Shown one piece after another: positions 1-5,854 of a stretch of DNA of 5,854 bases. The notes under the pieces are model-generated. The model did no database searches. It was not told where the DNA came from and saw only the letters and a program-made list of their open reading frames with translations. Within the stretch, counting starts at the first letter, position 1. Every line of letters begins with the position of its first letter. The stretch is from an uncultured Clostridia bacterium (lineage in GTDB: Bacteria > Bacillota > Clostridia > Christensenellales > Borkfalkiaceae): positions 1 through 5,854 of the forward strand of contig CAMWLA010000078.1 of NCBI GenBank assembly GCA_947174975.1, given 5' to 3'. The position numbers and the translations under genes are program-made.

Positions 1-1
1 A

Positions 2-1867
2 TACGAAAGATATTTAACAAAAAACGAAAATCCGAAAATTAAGCCGGTTTTACATATTAATTTTTCCAAAAACGATTTCGAGCATGAAAACAACCACCTG
101 CAAATGACTCTCGAAGATATCGACAAAGAAATTACCGCAAAACGCGAAGCGATAGTTGAGACGGAAAAAACGTGGTGGATGGATCACGACCAGAAGCTGC
201 AAGAGGGCAGAAAGATAAAAAGCAATGCCGAAAAGCTTAAATCGATTGAAGAATTAAATAAACTGAAACAGTCGCCTTATTTCGGCAGAATCGACGTAAA
301 AAGCGAGGAGTATTCCGATGAAGTATTTTATATCGGTGCAAAAGATTTTACGTCAAACAATACGTCTATCTTGTCCGTGTGGAGCGAGTTCGGTAAGTAT
401 TACAGAAATAACAGACTTTTGAATTTTAACGTAGTAAAGACTAATTATACCGTTAGTCTCCGCCGGAGAATCGATATCAGAGACGGAAAACTGATTGCTT
501 GTGCGAATGAATACAAGGCGGGGTCTTCTGCGGGAAGGGCAAACGTTACCGACCCCTTTTTAATGGAAGTGTTAAAGAGGAAACGCGCCGAAAAACAGTT
601 GACGAATATCATAAGTACGATACAGCAAAAGCAAAACGATATCATAGATTATGACTTTCATAAAAATATTATAGTACAAGGCTGTGCGGGATCGGGTAAG
701 ACGATGATACTGTTGCACCGTCTTGCCAATATGAAATTCAACGAAAAACAATATGATTTCGGCAGAGTTAAAATTATAACGCCGAACGACAATTTCAATT
801 TGTTCATAGGCGGGCTTACGGAAAATCTCGGAATTTCGGGAATTGCCAAAACGACGTTGAGCGGTTATTATATAAGCTTGCTTGCAAGATATCACGCGGA
901 TATTGCCAAAGGCGGAAGCCACAGCGGCAGAGAGCGAGAGAAATACGAAACGGAATTACTTGCCGACGAAGGCGAAGTGTCTTTAGAGATAAGAAAGTAT
1001 ATCTATTCCGAACAATTCTTTAACAGCGTTCGTTCCGCTATGGAAAAAATAAGGACGGAAGATTCCGTTAAAGCCGAAAAGAATAGGCGTACTATCGGTG
1101 CGCTGATAGGCAGACTTCCGTCGGACAGCGAAGAATCCGAAGGCGGTGACGGCTCAAAAAAAAGACAGCCGACGAGTATTATCGAGCGCGTGCTGAAATC
1201 CGAAAATATTGACTTGGATTACAAAAAAAATTACAACTGTATTTTATATATCAAAACCTTGATTCTTTACTTTTACTTCGGTGCGTTGTCGGTTTTTTAC
1301 GACACTTTACTCTGTATCGACGAGGCGCAGGATATTGCGCCCGTGCAGTTTGATTTATTGAAGAGCGTTAACGGTAAAAACTTGAAGTTTAACTTCTACG
1401 GCGATATAAACCAGCAGCTTGAAGATAACGTAAATATCGGCGAATGGGACGCGGTTAAGGGTAAATTCGGCGCAGAGTCGTTCGAGCTGAATGAAAATTA
1501 CAGAAACAGCGAAAATATAATAAATTTTTATAACGGCGAACTCGGTTTTAAAGACGTTTCATTCGGATTGAAAACGCGTGCCGTCACGAAAATCTCGGAA
1601 CAGACGGTAAGGGATATTATGGCGTTAAGCGTCGAACGCGGCAACAGAACCGCGGTGATTTGTGACGATAAGCAAACGTTGGCGCGTCTTTCGGGATACA
1701 ACAGCGTTGCGGGAAAAGTTGCAGCCGATAAGGTTTCCTTATTGTCCGTAAGGGAAGCGAAAGGCTTGGAATTCGATACGGTTATCGTATTCCCTAAAGG
1801 TTTAAACAGAAACGGAAAATATATAGCGTTTACGCGTGCGTTAAGCGATTTGTTTATCGTCAATTAA
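2..1867 (+). CDS. helD: HelD-like superfamily 1 helicase (RNA polymerase recycling motor), 5' partial
   Basis: HelD proteins are UvrD-like ATPases that bind stalled RNA polymerase and strip it from nucleic acid in the cytoplasm. The frame is open from position 2. The first ATG, at 104, has no ribosome binding site and lies inside the N-terminal coiled coil, so the real start is probably off the left edge; 621 residues are visible. Counting from ATG 104, the HelD signature SPYFGRID is at 57-64, the Q-motif region at 173-181 and Walker A GCAGSGKT at 193-200. Then follow DEAQD at 406-410, GDINQ at 433-437, ENYRNS at 464-469, EAKGLEFD at 551-558 and YIAFTRAL at 573-580. All helicase motifs look intact, and the protein ends just after motif VI, as HelD does. 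Oddities: the conserved DWRAP segment is replaced by VWSEF (92-96), there is an acidic, serine-rich patch at 339-351, and the stretch between Walker A and DEAQD looks short for the family. It could be a HelD paralogue rather than the orthologue. Confidence 0.88.
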   Translation, partial: YERYLTKNENPKIKPVLHINFSKNDFEHENNHLQMTLEDIDKEITAKREAIVETEKTWWMDHDQKLQEGRKIKSNAEKLKSIEELNKLKQSPYFGRIDVKSEEYSDEVFYIGAKDFTSNNTSILSVWSEFGKYYRNNRLLNFNVVKTNYTVSLRRRIDIRDGKLIACANEYKAGSSAGRANVTDPFLMEVLKRKRAEKQLTNIISTIQQKQNDIIDYDFHKNIIVQGCAGSGKTMILLHRLANMKFNEKQYDFGRVKIITPNDNFNLFIGGLTENLGISGIAKTTLSGYYISLLARYHADIAKGGSHSGREREKYETELLADEGEVSLEIRKYIYSEQFFNSVRSAMEKIRTEDSVKAEKNRRTIGALIGRLPSDSEESEGGDGSKKRQPTSIIERVLKSENIDLDYKKNYNCILYIKTLILYFYFGALSVFYDTLLCIDEAQDIAPVQFDLLKSVNGKNLKFNFYGDINQQLEDNVNIGEWDAVKGKFGAESFELNENYRNSENIINFYNGELGFKDVSFGLKTRAVTKISEQTVRDIMALSVERGNRTAVICDDKQTLARLSGYNSVAGKVAADKVSLLSVREAKGLEFDTVIVFPKGLNRNGKYIAFTRALSDLFIVN

Positions 1868-1897
1868 AGCATTCGGCGCGCAAATAATTCAAGACAT

Positions 1898-1933
1898 AAA
1901 AAGCGGTGAAAGGATTACCTTTCACCGCTTTTT
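1898..1933. terminator. Bidirectional intrinsic terminator between convergent genes
   Basis: A perfect 16-bp inverted repeat (1898-1913 with 1918-1933) closes on a 4-nt ATTA loop. The GC-containing core AGCGGTGAAAGG pairs with CCTTTCACCGCT, and the outer arms are A5 on the left and T5 on the right. Each strand therefore gives a hairpin ending in a U run. It lies 30 nt past the helicase stop codon and 10 nt past the stop codon of the M60 gene, so it can end transcription from both sides. Confidence 0.93.
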
Positions 1934-1943
1934 GTTGTAACGA

Positions 1944-4900
1944 TTAATTTTGTTCGTTGAAGATTACGAAAGAGTCGAAGTTCGCTTCGCCTTTGCACTT
2001 TATTTCAACCTTGTGTTTTCCGCTTTCAAGCTTTTCCGACATGAAGGATACGTAAACTTGCCAGTTGTCCTCTTTAAGACCTACGGAAGATACTTTCTTG
2101 CCGTCGATATATACTTCGAAGTCGGTTTTGAAGTCCTTGGAAGAAAGGATCGCAAGTCTCGTTCCATCGAACTCGAAAGAAACCTTGCTTTCATTTTTAC
2201 CTAAGTAAACGTGACCGAAGGTGGAAAACGTCTGCTTGCCAAACCAATTTTTTTCGTAGCTGAACATGTCGTTGCTAGGGGGCAGTTGGTTGCCGCCGTT
2301 CACCTCGAACACGCGCCACAGCTCTATTTCGGAAAGTATTATGTACGCGCCCGTGGACTCGTATATTTCTATCTTGCAATAGCGGAGACTCGTCTCTTCA
2401 AAGTTTACTTGAACGGTAGTATCGTTGCGCGTTACGTTTTCGAAAGTGCCTATAAGAGAGTACGTCTCTCCGTCCGTGCTTCCGTAAAGTCTGAACGATT
2501 TTACGCAATGCCAGTCGCCGTTGGGTCTGTACTGCGTATAGAATATAATTCTGTTTACGCTTTTAACGTCGCCGAGATCCAGCGTGAAGTTGAGAGGGCT
2601 CTCGTTTGAAATTCTTAAATTACCGTTAGTGTGTATATATGTTTCCCTATTTCCGTCAAACAGATTTTCTATCTTGTGGTCGTTTTTATTCCAGGCGATA
2701 TTTTCGGAATAGTTGGTGTCTGCAAGAGTGTTGTTTAAGGGTGCGTTAACGGTTTGTTTTACGTTGTCTTTATAGTCGTAGGTGTACGTTCTCGTATAGA
2801 AGTAATCCGTTTCGAATTTCTCGGTAGGGAACTCATAGTACATTCTGTACGCGTTTGCATAGGAAACGTTAACGGTTTCGGTTGAACTGTCGACGACGTT
2901 TCCGTCTTTGTCCATAGTGACTTCGGCGGGCGTGAATTTGCCCCAGCCTACGCCGATATAACTTGCTCTGCCGCCGCCGTCTTTTCCGGTTATCATTACC
3001 GCCTTAAACTTAACCCAGTCGCCCGCGTTAAGAGAGAAATCTTTAAAGGTGCCTTCTTCACCGGTAAAATCGGGTGAGGAGTTGCCGACGCGTTTTGCAG
3101 CAAGCTCGTAATTTTCCGAGTCGTTTATTGCAATGAAAAGCGCGACGTTGCTTCTGCCGCGGATAGCTATGCGGTATTTTGCCGTTTCGTCCACGTATAT
3201 TTTACCCGATAATTCCACGACTGCATTTTCGGGCATCACGTCGCCGTCGTTATTCGTATACCAGATATCCGTGTTGCAGTTCTGCGTTCTGTTTACGTTG
3301 TCCGCCTTTTCGATTACTTCAATAAAGCCGGCATATCCCGCGTTGAATGCTTCTACTGCGTCCGTATAACCCGTGCCCGCCGCATAAGTATAAGTGGTTC
3401 TTTCAAGCATATTTTTATTGTGCTCGCGCGTCTGCTCAAACTCCAAAACCAAATCAACGTCGTCGACCTTGACCGGTCCGTCGATTTTAAGCGTAACTAT
3501 TATTTTGCCCGAGCGTAAGCGCGAACTGTCGGGGGTATAGGTGTAAGTACCGTTGCCGTTATTTTCAAGCTGACCGTATTCGGGGTTCGTAATACCTTTA
3601 ACCGTGAAGCTAAAACCCTCGGGGAGAACTATGCTTCCGCCGGCGTGACGTCCGTTGCTCATAGAATATCTGTTGAGGTCAACCGTGAATTTTTCGCCCA
3701 TGGGGATAAGGTAGGGCTGCATAGTTGTTATATACTTCTTTTCACCGTCGTACATATAGCTTCTTCCGGTCTGATATACGGAAGATACGGGAACGAAAAC
3801 GGGATAGTTTGCAGGGGCGTTATTTTCAACTGAGCCCTTTAAAATATCGTTGAAGTAATAGTACATATTGTTGTGCGTGATATCTTGCCAAGCCCGCATA
3901 TAGCCGAAGTAATCTTCGCCGTATGCTCCCGTTTTCTGCTGCTTCACCTTTGACTGTATGTAATTGTCCGCACCGAAGTTATGCAGTAGAGTTGCGTACA
4001 GCGCAAGTCCGCGGTTTCCGTTTTCGGGGTCTTCGCCGTCTCTTGCGATTTTAAGAACTTGCTCCAACGCCCACGTTGCCGAAGTGTATCTGTTCCATCC
4101 GTCCAAGCCCGAAGCGCCGAAATTGTCTGCGTTTCTCAATGCGGAAATCTTTGTAAACAGCGCGTATGATACGAGGTTCATACCGTTGTTGGTTACTTCT
4201 CCGCCGTCGCCGACGCCGTAGCCTTGGAAGTTGTGGTGGTATTCGTGGAAGTTACCCCATGAGCCGTAAGTAACTAAACCATCGTAGTTTAACGAGCCGT
4301 CCATCCAGTCGTCGGGACAGTTTACAGACTGCTGACCGGGGAAAGCGACCGCAGCGCCCGCCGCGACGAACGGATCGTAGATAAATACTATACCTTGTAA
4401 GGAATTCGTCGTAGATACAAGCGAAATCTTTTCCCAGAGAATTGCCGCTTTGTACAATTCGTCGTAGGAATATTTGTCCGCGTACTTTCTGGGTCCGGAA
4501 TGCAATACGCCGTAGCTGCGTACTTCCAAATCGAAATAAGGCACGGAAGATTTTGCGTTTTGCTCGAATTCGTTCTTAGTGGTGTAGCCGAGAATGAAAT
4601 GCGAATAGGTAACTCCGCCCGAAATGGTGGCGGTTATTCTGGCTTTTGTGTTGCGGATATAGAGAGGACCGCCGAGGAACGAACCGACGTAAGCGGTATA
4701 AACGCCGTTTTTAAGTACAGCCGTATCCTTGTTTACGTTCATAGTGTTTAGAAGTATTGGGAAACGCTGCATCTGGTTCTTTTCCGTCCAGATATTGTTT
4801 GCCTTGCCGTTGTAAAGCGCTTGACCGATATGTATAGTTATGCCGCCGTTGGCGTTCATATCTTCTTCGCTTATCTCTATTTTAATAACTTCTCCCGCGG

Positions 4901-5585
4901 GTGCGTAAACGCCCGTAACGGAATAGCTGTCGTATCCGCGGGGATTAAGCGTAACTTTCTTGATTATGCCGGGTTCATTTTCGGAAACGTCTCCGCCGTA
5001 TAAACCTACGGAAGCGGAGTGTTTGTAAAGCTGTCTGTGGTTGCCGTTACTGTCAAGGGTTTTTACGGGGTCTTCATGCGTTCCGCTGTAGAGGAAGCCG
5101 TTTTTGTCCATCCAAGTGTAGCCGCCGCCACCGCCGTTCCAGGTATTCGTCGTGGTAAGATAGCTTGCCTCGTTAATAAGCGCCGCGCGCTTAGCCATCT
5201 GTTCTGCGGAATCGCCAAGTACGCTTTCGAGTGACTTTCCGTACTCGGGATATTCGTTAAGACCTTCGTTTTTGGTTTCCGAAACGGGCTTAACCCTTTT
5301 GGTGGTGCCGATCTGCGTCGAGCTGTATCCTACCGAGGTGGTTGACTTATACGAGCTGTCGTAAAAATCAACCGCAGAGCTATCGGGGAAATCGTCCACA
5401 GAGCCTCCGCACGATTTAAACAACAGTACTATTCCCACGGTAAGCGCAACTAAAAACACCAGCACCGCCGATGCGATAGCAATTATTTTGACTTTGTGCT
5501 CCGCAAAAAACGATACCTTTTCGCCGCCGTAGTCGTCATCGTAATCGTCGTAGTCGTAATCGTCGTCATAATTTTTCTTTGACAT
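1944..5585 (-). CDS. Membrane-anchored M60 (enhancin/mucinase-like) zinc metallopeptidase with PA14-like and F5/8C modules
   Basis: This 1213-residue protein is predicted to sit outside the cell on an N-terminal anchor. Residues 5-19 are a cytoplasmic Asp/Tyr-rich tail. A transmembrane helix spans about 32-56, preceded by HKVK and followed by KSCGG; there is no good lipobox and no C-terminal sorting signal. A Ser/Thr/Tyr-rich linker follows. The M60 catalytic domain covers about 220-570, with zinc motif HEYHH at 447-451 and the third ligand E463 in GGEVTNN (HExxH-x11-E). Next come a beta-sandwich (about 622-718), a PA14-like beta domain (about 735-885), an F5/8 type C (CBM32-like) domain (about 955-1091) and a terminal jelly-roll-like domain (about 1107-1208). 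M60 enzymes cleave mucin-type O-glycoproteins, and the accessory domains suggest glycan binding; the actual substrate is inferred. The start at 5585 is preferred because GAGG lies 6 nt upstream. An in-frame ATG at 5627 falls within the -10 region of the promoter and lacks a ribosome site. Confidence 0.9.
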   Translation of the reverse strand: MSKKNYDDDYDYDDYDDDYGGEKVSFFAEHKVKIIAIASAVLVFLVALTVGIVLLFKSCGGSVDDFPDSSAVDFYDSSYKSTTSVGYSSTQIGTTKRVKPVSETKNEGLNEYPEYGKSLESVLGDSAEQMAKRAALINEASYLTTTNTWNGGGGGYTWMDKNGFLYSGTHEDPVKTLDSNGNHRQLYKHSASVGLYGGDVSENEPGIIKKVTLNPRGYDSYSVTGVYAPAGEVIKIEISEEDMNANGGITIHIGQALYNGKANNIWTEKNQMQRFPILLNTMNVNKDTAVLKNGVYTAYVGSFLGGPLYIRNTKARITATISGGVTYSHFILGYTTKNEFEQNAKSSVPYFDLEVRSYGVLHSGPRKYADKYSYDELYKAAILWEKISLVSTTNSLQGIVFIYDPFVAAGAAVAFPGQQSVNCPDDWMDGSLNYDGLVTYGSWGNFHEYHHNFQGYGVGDGGEVTNNGMNLVSYALFTKISALRNADNFGASGLDGWNRYTSATWALEQVLKIARDGEDPENGNRGLALYATLLHNFGADNYIQSKVKQQKTGAYGEDYFGYMRAWQDITHNNMYYYFNDILKGSVENNAPANYPVFVPVSSVYQTGRSYMYDGEKKYITTMQPYLIPMGEKFTVDLNRYSMSNGRHAGGSIVLPEGFSFTVKGITNPEYGQLENNGNGTYTYTPDSSRLRSGKIIVTLKIDGPVKVDDVDLVLEFEQTREHNKNMLERTTYTYAAGTGYTDAVEAFNAGYAGFIEVIEKADNVNRTQNCNTDIWYTNNDGDVMPENAVVELSGKIYVDETAKYRIAIRGRSNVALFIAINDSENYELAAKRVGNSSPDFTGEEGTFKDFSLNAGDWVKFKAVMITGKDGGGRASYIGVGWGKFTPAEVTMDKDGNVVDSSTETVNVSYANAYRMYYEFPTEKFETDYFYTRTYTYDYKDNVKQTVNAPLNNTLADTNYSENIAWNKNDHKIENLFDGNRETYIHTNGNLRISNESPLNFTLDLGDVKSVNRIIFYTQYRPNGDWHCVKSFRLYGSTDGETYSLIGTFENVTRNDTTVQVNFEETSLRYCKIEIYESTGAYIILSEIELWRVFEVNGGNQLPPSNDMFSYEKNWFGKQTFSTFGHVYLGKNESKVSFEFDGTRLAILSSKDFKTDFEVYIDGKKVSSVGLKEDNWQVYVSFMSEKLESGKHKVEIKCKGEANFDSFVIFNEQN
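5539..5568. repeat. Short 15-bp tandem repeat encoding part of the Asp/Tyr tail
   Basis: Two adjacent 15-bp units (5539-5553 and 5554-5568) match at 13 of 15 positions and share TCGTAATCGTCGT on the plus strand. They lie in the wider GTC/GTA-rich tract at about 5529-5572, which encodes the DDDYDYDDYDDDY tail of the M60 protein. The unit is a multiple of three, so copy-number change would lengthen or shorten the tail without breaking the frame. Confidence 0.6.
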
Positions 5586-5591
5586 AGAAAA

Positions 5592-5595
5592 CCTC
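5592..5595 (-). promoter_or_regulatory. Ribosome binding site of the M60 peptidase gene
   Basis: On the minus strand GAGG is followed by six bases (TTTTCT) and then ATG at 5585-5583. This fixes the start at 5585 rather than at the in-frame ATG 42 bases further upstream. The expected leader from the promoter is about 24 nt. Confidence 0.75.
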
Positions 5596-5615
5596 GCAAT
5601 TATTTTTATACAGTT

Positions 5616-5644
5616 AGAATATACCATTTTTTAAAATTAGTCAA
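5616..5644 (-). promoter_or_regulatory. Vegetative-type promoter of the M60 peptidase gene
   Basis: On the minus strand, TTGACT (plus-strand 5644-5639) is followed by a 17-bp spacer and TATTCT (5621-5616). Two bases upstream of that hexamer, TGGTATATT also reads as an extended -10 with a 15-bp spacer. Transcription would start near 5609, leaving a short leader with a GAGG ribosome site. The pattern fits a housekeeping sigma factor. Confidence 0.75.
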
Positions 5645-5664
5645 ATATTTATTATATTGACTAA
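5637..5664. repeat. 28-bp dyad enclosing the -35 boxes of two divergent promoters
   Basis: TTAGTCAA (5637-5644) and TTGACTAA (5657-5664) are perfect 8-bp inverted repeats around a 12-bp AT-only centre. Each arm contains the -35 hexamer of an outward-facing promoter. It could be an operator for a dimeric regulator, or simply two strong -35 boxes that happen to match. The 12-nt AT-only spacing argues against a terminator. Confidence 0.7.
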
Positions 5665-5685
5665 AAGTCGGCAACGTGATATAAT
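5657..5685 (+). promoter_or_regulatory. Near-consensus extended -10 promoter of the Nudix gene
   Basis: TTGACT (5657-5662), a 17-bp spacer and a perfect TATAAT (5680-5685) preceded by TGA (5677-5679), which forms an extended -10. The predicted transcription start, about 7 bp after the -10, falls at 5691-5693, on or just before the ATG. This is the strongest promoter in the window and predicts a leaderless mRNA. Confidence 0.85.
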
Positions 5686-5692
5686 TTCGTTT

Positions 5693-5854
5693 ATGAAAGA
5701 AAGTAAACCGTATTTTGAAGTCGTTGCGGGGTTGATTTGGAAAGGCGACAAATTTTTGATTTGTCAAAGGCCCGCAAATAAGGCAAGGGGAATGCTGTGG
5801 GAATTCGTCGGCGGCAAGGTGGAGAAGGGCGAAACCAAGGAACAAGCTTTAATC
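5693..5854 (+). CDS. MutT-like Nudix hydrolase, 3' partial
   Basis: Only the first 54 codons are present; the frame runs off the right edge. Residues 9-34 carry the N-terminal Nudix strands (VVAGLIWKGDKFLICQRP) and 36-41 read LWEFVGG, close to the LEFPGG of MutT. The Nudix box begins at G41 (GKVEKGE, 41-47, continuing TKEQAL), and its catalytic REUXEE part lies outside the window. MutT-type enzymes hydrolyse oxidised or other (deoxy)nucleoside triphosphates, such as 8-oxo-dGTP, to monophosphates in the cytoplasm; they are usually about 130 residues long. The start is chosen because it matches the normal N-terminus of the family, even though no ribosome site precedes it and the promoter -10 ends 7 bp upstream. 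The gene is divergent from the M60 gene. The Nudix fold is secure; the exact substrate is not. Confidence 0.87.
   Translation, partial: MKESKPYFEVVAGLIWKGDKFLICQRPANKARGMLWEFVGGKVEKGETKEQALI

Noticed and set aside
104..106. ATG as the true start of the helicase gene
   Set aside because: The frame is open back to the window edge, no ribosome site precedes this ATG, and the HelD-like N-terminal coiled coil appears to begin upstream of it.
572..922. Antisense open frame of 116 codons within the helicase gene
   Set aside because: It lies fully opposite conserved helicase coding sequence, with no recognisable family; it is a shadow of the real gene.
1156..1230. Two A8 tracts (1156-1163 and 1223-1230) as slippage or phase-variation sites in the helicase gene
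   Set aside because: The frame is intact across both, they code for plausible Lys residues, and A-rich runs are ordinary at this base composition.
2211..2609. Plus-strand open frame of 132 codons opposite the M60 gene
   Set aside because: It overlaps the F5/8C and C-terminal coding regions in antisense and has no recognisable domain.
5409..5411. Lipoprotein cysteine (C59) just after the M60 membrane helix
   Set aside because: The residues before it are LFKS. Lys at -2 and Phe at -3 do not fit a lipobox, so a transmembrane anchor is more likely.
5586..5627. Fourteen-residue N-terminal extension of the M60 protein starting at 5627
   Set aside because: Its start lies within the promoter -10 region and has no ribosome site, while the ATG at 5585 has a well-placed GAGG.
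5606..5845. Minus-strand open frame of 79 codons across the promoter region and the Nudix gene
   Set aside because: It runs antisense to a clear Nudix N-terminus and through two promoters, and its translation has no recognisable features.
1..5854. A dedicated multi-gene defence or mobile system
   Set aside because: No transposase, integrase, CRISPR repeat, toxin-antitoxin pair or tRNA was seen. The three genes have separate transcription units and unrelated roles.

Overview
The window holds three protein genes and the control regions between them. The moderate GC content, AT-rich intergenic DNA, Gram-positive-style -35/-10 promoters and the protein families present suggest an anaerobic, probably gut-associated member of the Bacillota (Clostridia-like). 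This is inferred from composition and protein character only, and no rank below phylum is secure.

Layout: (1) Positions 2-1867, plus strand: a HelD-type superfamily 1 helicase, an RNA-polymerase-recycling motor. It is open at the left edge, so its true start lies outside the window. (2) Positions 1898-1933: a perfect 16-bp inverted repeat with a 4-nt loop and flanking A/T runs, placed between two convergent genes and readable as a terminator on both strands. (3) Positions 1944-5585, minus strand: a 1213-residue membrane-anchored M60 (enhancin/mucinase-like) zinc metallopeptidase with several beta-sandwich modules, including an F5/8 type C (CBM32-like) domain. (4) Positions 5586-5692: a 107-bp divergent promoter region with two near-consensus promoters placed symmetrically back to back. 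(5) Positions 5693-5854, plus strand: the first 54 codons of a MutT-like Nudix hydrolase, cut by the right edge and apparently transcribed as a leaderless message.

The genes do not form an obvious pathway. HelD (transcription recycling) and MutT (nucleotide pool sanitation) are housekeeping-type functions, and the large M60 protein is a surface enzyme likely aimed at host or dietary glycoproteins. The only evident link is the shared control region of the M60 and Nudix genes and the terminator shared by helD and the M60 gene. No tRNA, rRNA, CRISPR array, insertion sequence or phage signature was seen. The points most worth a second look are the symmetric divergent promoters, the leaderless Nudix start, the architecture of the M60 protein, and the HelD that lacks the usual DWRAP motif.
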